Positions 5,049 through 7,601 of a DNA stretch of 7,601 nt are shown one piece after another; position 1 is the stretch's first letter; each line of letters begins with the position of its first letter. Origin of the DNA: Rhodospirillales bacterium. GTDB taxonomy: Bacteria; Pseudomonadota; Alphaproteobacteria; Acetobacterales; Acetobacteraceae. The translations under genes and the position numbers were made by a program. Under the pieces are notes generated by a model. It saw only the letters and a list, made by a program, of their open reading frames with translations. It was not told where the DNA came from and did not search any database. The stretch is from contig JAGWOU010000069.1 in NCBI GenBank assembly GCA_028870815.1, forward strand, positions 1 through 7,601, in the 5' to 3' direction.

Positions 5049-7601
5049 TCAAGCCAGCGCCGCCTTGTCCAGCATGGCATCGGGCACCGCCATGGCCTCG
5101 GCACGCGCAGTCCAGACCAGCACACAGCGCACGGGCCGGCCGGGATGAATCTGCCGCAGCACCGCGCGGTAAGCAGCAAGCTGCACGGCATATTTTTCTG
5201 GAATCCCCGCCGGACTGAGGGGCGGGTTCCTGTCCGTCTTGTAGTCCGCGACAATAATTTCTTCCGCGCCGATAAACACGCGGTCCGCGGCACCCCCCAC
5301 CTCGCGCCCAGCCACCACGCCGGCCAACGGCACTTCGGCGCTGGAACCTGGGCCAAACAGCGCTTCAAGGGCTGGATCATGCAGAATTTTCAGCACGGAG
5401 GCGCAAATTTCCTGGGCCTCCGGCGCCAGTGCTGGCTGGGCCTTAAGATAGGCCAACGCCGCATTCTCCCGTGCCGACTCGGGCAGGCCGGAGAGATGCT
5501 GCAACAACGCATGCACGGCCGTGCCGCGCGCCATGGCCGCGATGCGTTTGGCGGCGGGGGTTTGCGGCCCGGCCAGCGGGCTGATGGCGAGCGCCGCACG
5601 GGAGGTTTCCTCCACAATCCGGCTCGGCACGATCCGCTCCGGTACCGCTTGTTCTTTGGGCGGTGGCGTTGCCCGCCAATCCGGCGCGGCACCCGCCCAT
5701 GGCGGCAATGATACCACTGGTTTCACCCGCGCCTCAGATGCGCCATCGGGCGGGGCTTCCTGCGGGCAATCGTAAACCTGCGCGCCGTCCTCCGCCTGGC
5801 GGGCGGGCAAGCGGGCAAACCCAGCCTTCACCGCCTCATACCAACAATTTCCGGGAATGGTCTTGCGCCCCGCCCCGCAGATGAGAATCTCGTCCTCGGC
5901 GCGGGTGAGCGCCACATAGAGCAGCCGGTTATATTCCTCGATCTGCGCGTCGCGTTGGGCCGCCTGTGCTGTCGCTAATATGTTGGGGCGCAACTCCTTG
6001 CGTGGGCAGAACAAGGGTAGCTTCACGCCCTCCGCGTCCATCCATAGCAATCCGGTTTCCTCCTGTGGAAGACTTACCGTATCCGGTAGAATCACGATGG
6101 GCGCCTGCAAGCCTTTCGCGCCATGCACGGTCATAATCCGCACCTCATCGCCGCCCGCTTCGCTCTCGCGCTTAATGGCCTGCCCGGAAAGCCGCAGGCG
6201 CTGCACGAAGGCCTGCAAACTGCCCGGTTCGGCGACGGAAAATTGCAGCGCCTCGGCCAGCAATTCGTCCAATGGCTCGGCCGCCTCCGGCCCAAAGCGT
6301 GAGAGCAGCCGCGCCCTGCCGCCCAGCACGCCCAACGCATCCGCAAGCAGCACAAACGGCGTATCGAAATCCGCCCGCGCCCGCAGTGCCTCATAGAAAG
6401 CTTTCGGCGCCTGCCACTCGGCGCGTTCATCCGCCCGGGCGTAAAGCGCGCCCACAAGCGAGCCGGGGCGATTCATCGCCAGCTCCATCAGGCTTTCATC
6501 ACTTAGGCCCCCCAGCGGGGAGACAAGAAATTGCGCGAAGGCGAGATCATCCTCCGGCAGCAGCAGCGCATCGCAAAGCGCCAGCATATCCGAAACCGCG
6601 GGCTGTTCCGGCAGCACCATGCGGTCCAGCCCCGCCACATCGATACCCCGCGCCTTCAACTCAGATGTCACTGCACCGACGATCGCCCCGCGAGAACGCA
6701 CCAGGATTAAAAAATCTCCTGGCCGCGCCAGGCGGTTTTTCGCGGGCAGCATTCGCGTCAGGCGCTGCTCGATATAATCGCCCAGCTTGCAGGCCAGAAT
6801 GGCGATGGAGGAATCGGCACTCTGATAATTTTCCGACACATCCCAGTCGGGAATCTCCTCGGCCTCGGCAGCTTCCGTGAGCGGCCAGAGTGTCGCCGCC
6901 CCTGCCTGACCAACACGGCTGACGCCATGTTGTAGTACCTCTCCAGGCGCGATCACGCCATTGCGCGTGGCACCTTCAGCGAACACGGCATCGGTAAGTT
7001 TCAACACTGGTTCCGTGGAGCGGAAGGAGACAGAGAGCGCGCCATCCAGCCAGCTACGCCCCGCACCGGCGGCCGAGGCTTTAAACTTCCCCTTGTAGAG
7101 ATCGAAACTTTTTAAATCCGCGCCTTGGAAAGAAAAAATGGACTGCTTCGGATCGCCCACCGCGAAGATGCTGCGTGGCGCCGCCTTTGCGCCTTCTCCG
7201 GCAAAAAACTCAGCCGCGATGGCATTGGCGATTTCCCATTGCCGAGGGGCGGTGTCCTGCACCTCGTCCAGCAAAAGGTGTTCTATGCCGCCATCCAGTT
7301 TGTAAAGTACCCAAGCCGCGCCAGGGTCGATAAGAAGCTCTCTGGTCTGGCTGATTAAATCTCCATAGGAAAGTTCCGCCGCCAGGGTTTTCGTGTTACG
7401 CTCGGCCCGGGCGACGGGCAACAAAATCTCAAGCAATGCATTGTTGATTTTCAGAAGACGAATGAGTTTCAGCTTATCCTGAATCAACAGGATGCGCTGC
7501 GCCTCGGCGGCGAATTCCGCTTTGATGGCAGGCTCAAGATTCGCCAGTGCCTTGCCGCAATAATTATGAAGCGTGAGGATGCCCCCGGCCTTCGTTAGGC
7601 A
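5049..7601 (-). CDS. addA: Double-strand break repair helicase-nuclease AddA (5' end outside window)
   Basis: AddA is the helicase-nuclease subunit of AddAB, the RecBCD counterpart that processes broken DNA ends for RecA-dependent recombination. The frame is open from 7601 (no stop; about 850 residues visible), so the N-terminus with Walker A is outside; the TTG at 7487 is only an internal codon. Numbering from that codon: UvrD-type motif II LLLDEVQDT (71-79), motif III FAVGDPKQSIFSFQGAD (108-124), motif IV SVSFRS (152-157), motif V IMTVHGAKGLQ (451-461) and motif VI LLYVALTRAEDE (522-533). A proline-rich linker (about 574-645) leads to a RecB-type PD-(D/E)XK nuclease: GTAVHALLQ with His659, GAADRV with Asp735, VADYKTDR with Asp748 and Lys750, and QLAAY (769-773). 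The nuclease therefore looks active. Family members are around 1,150 residues, so roughly a quarter is missing. addB would be expected just upstream, outside the window. trxA follows after 54 bases. Confidence 0.96.
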   Translation of the reverse strand, partial: CLTKAGGILTLHNYCGKALANLEPAIKAEFAAEAQRILLIQDKLKLIRLLKINNALLEILLPVARAERNTKTLAAELSYGDLISQTRELLIDPGAAWVLYKLDGGIEHLLLDEVQDTAPRQWEIANAIAAEFFAGEGAKAAPRSIFAVGDPKQSIFSFQGADLKSFDLYKGKFKASAAGAGRSWLDGALSVSFRSTEPVLKLTDAVFAEGATRNGVIAPGEVLQHGVSRVGQAGAATLWPLTEAAEAEEIPDWDVSENYQSADSSIAILACKLGDYIEQRLTRMLPAKNRLARPGDFLILVRSRGAIVGAVTSELKARGIDVAGLDRMVLPEQPAVSDMLALCDALLLPEDDLAFAQFLVSPLGGLSDESLMELAMNRPGSLVGALYARADERAEWQAPKAFYEALRARADFDTPFVLLADALGVLGGRARLLSRFGPEAAEPLDELLAEALQFSVAEPGSLQAFVQRLRLSGQAIKRESEAGGDEVRIMTVHGAKGLQAPIVILPDTVSLPQEETGLLWMDAEGVKLPLFCPRKELRPNILATAQAAQRDAQIEEYNRLLYVALTRAEDEILICGAGRKTIPGNCWYEAVKAGFARLPARQAEDGAQVYDCPQEAPPDGASEARVKPVVSLPPWAGAAPDWRATPPPKEQAVPERIVPSRIVEETSRAALAISPLAGPQTPAAKRIAAMARGTAVHALLQHLSGLPESARENAALAYLKAQPALAPEAQEICASVLKILHDPALEALFGPGSSAEVPLAGVVAGREVGGAADRVFIGAEEIIVADYKTDRNPPLSPAGIPEKYAVQLAAYRAVLRQIHPGRPVRCVLVWTARAEAMAVPDAMLDKAALA

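Noticed and set aside
4995..5711. Open plus-strand frame opposite the addA nuclease region.
   Set aside because: It is antisense to the conserved nuclease motifs of addA, and its composition (Arg, Gly, His, Gln) is that of a shadow frame.
6272..6880. Proline/alanine/arginine-rich open frame on the plus strand opposite addA.
   Set aside because: It has low-complexity composition, no motif and full overlap with addA coding sequence.
7353..7373. LSYGDLI in AddA where many UvrD-family helicases read DYDDL.
   Set aside because: This short segment before motif II varies among AddA proteins and is not a catalytic residue; all core motifs that can be seen are intact.
7485..7487. TTG at 7487 as a start for the addA frame.
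   Set aside because: The frame continues without a stop to the window edge, and the visible part begins mid-protein, before helicase motif II and after Walker A. It is an internal leucine codon.

Overview
This is a gene-dense, GC-rich window (roughly 60% GC or more in lines sampled by eye) from what looks like an alphaproteobacterium, possibly Acetobacteraceae/Rhodospirillales. The reasons are an AddA-type recombination nuclease followed by a thioredoxin gene, a short CHCC zinc-finger protein (NDUFS6-like) directly upstream of polA, and protein wording typical of that class. The genus cannot be fixed from the sequence alone. No RNA gene, mobile element, CRISPR array or convincing rho-independent terminator was seen.

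Layout. Left block, minus strand (read right to left): a small CHCC zinc-finger gene (3262-3068), then polA (3071-366), whose TTG start overlaps the zinc-finger stop codon, then a GNAT acetyltransferase (336 to beyond position 1) that starts 29 bases after polA. Middle, plus strand: one alpha/beta hydrolase with a lipoprotein-type signal (about 3218-4288). It is divergent from the zinc-finger gene and convergent with the right block. Right block, minus strand: the C-terminal three quarters or so of addA (beyond 7601 to 5049), trxA (4994-4677) and a YciA-type acyl-CoA thioesterase (4677-4285). trxA and the thioesterase share one base (TAATG). The thioesterase and hydrolase stop codons share a single TTAA.

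Function. The two outer blocks are mostly housekeeping: DNA polymerase I and AddA in DNA repair and replication, thioredoxin in redox homeostasis, and the thioesterase in acyl-CoA turnover. The hydrolase is probably an envelope esterase/lipase, and the GNAT is a phosphinothricin-acetyltransferase-like enzyme whose substrate is unknown.

The most notable observation is that PolA keeps the fold of the 3'-5' proofreading domain but has lost all the catalytic metal ligands that can be aligned to E. coli Pol I, while its polymerase and 5' nuclease motifs look intact. Other points of interest are the compact gene junctions, the unclear start of the hydrolase, and the lower GC of the GNAT gene. I see no new multi-gene system here.
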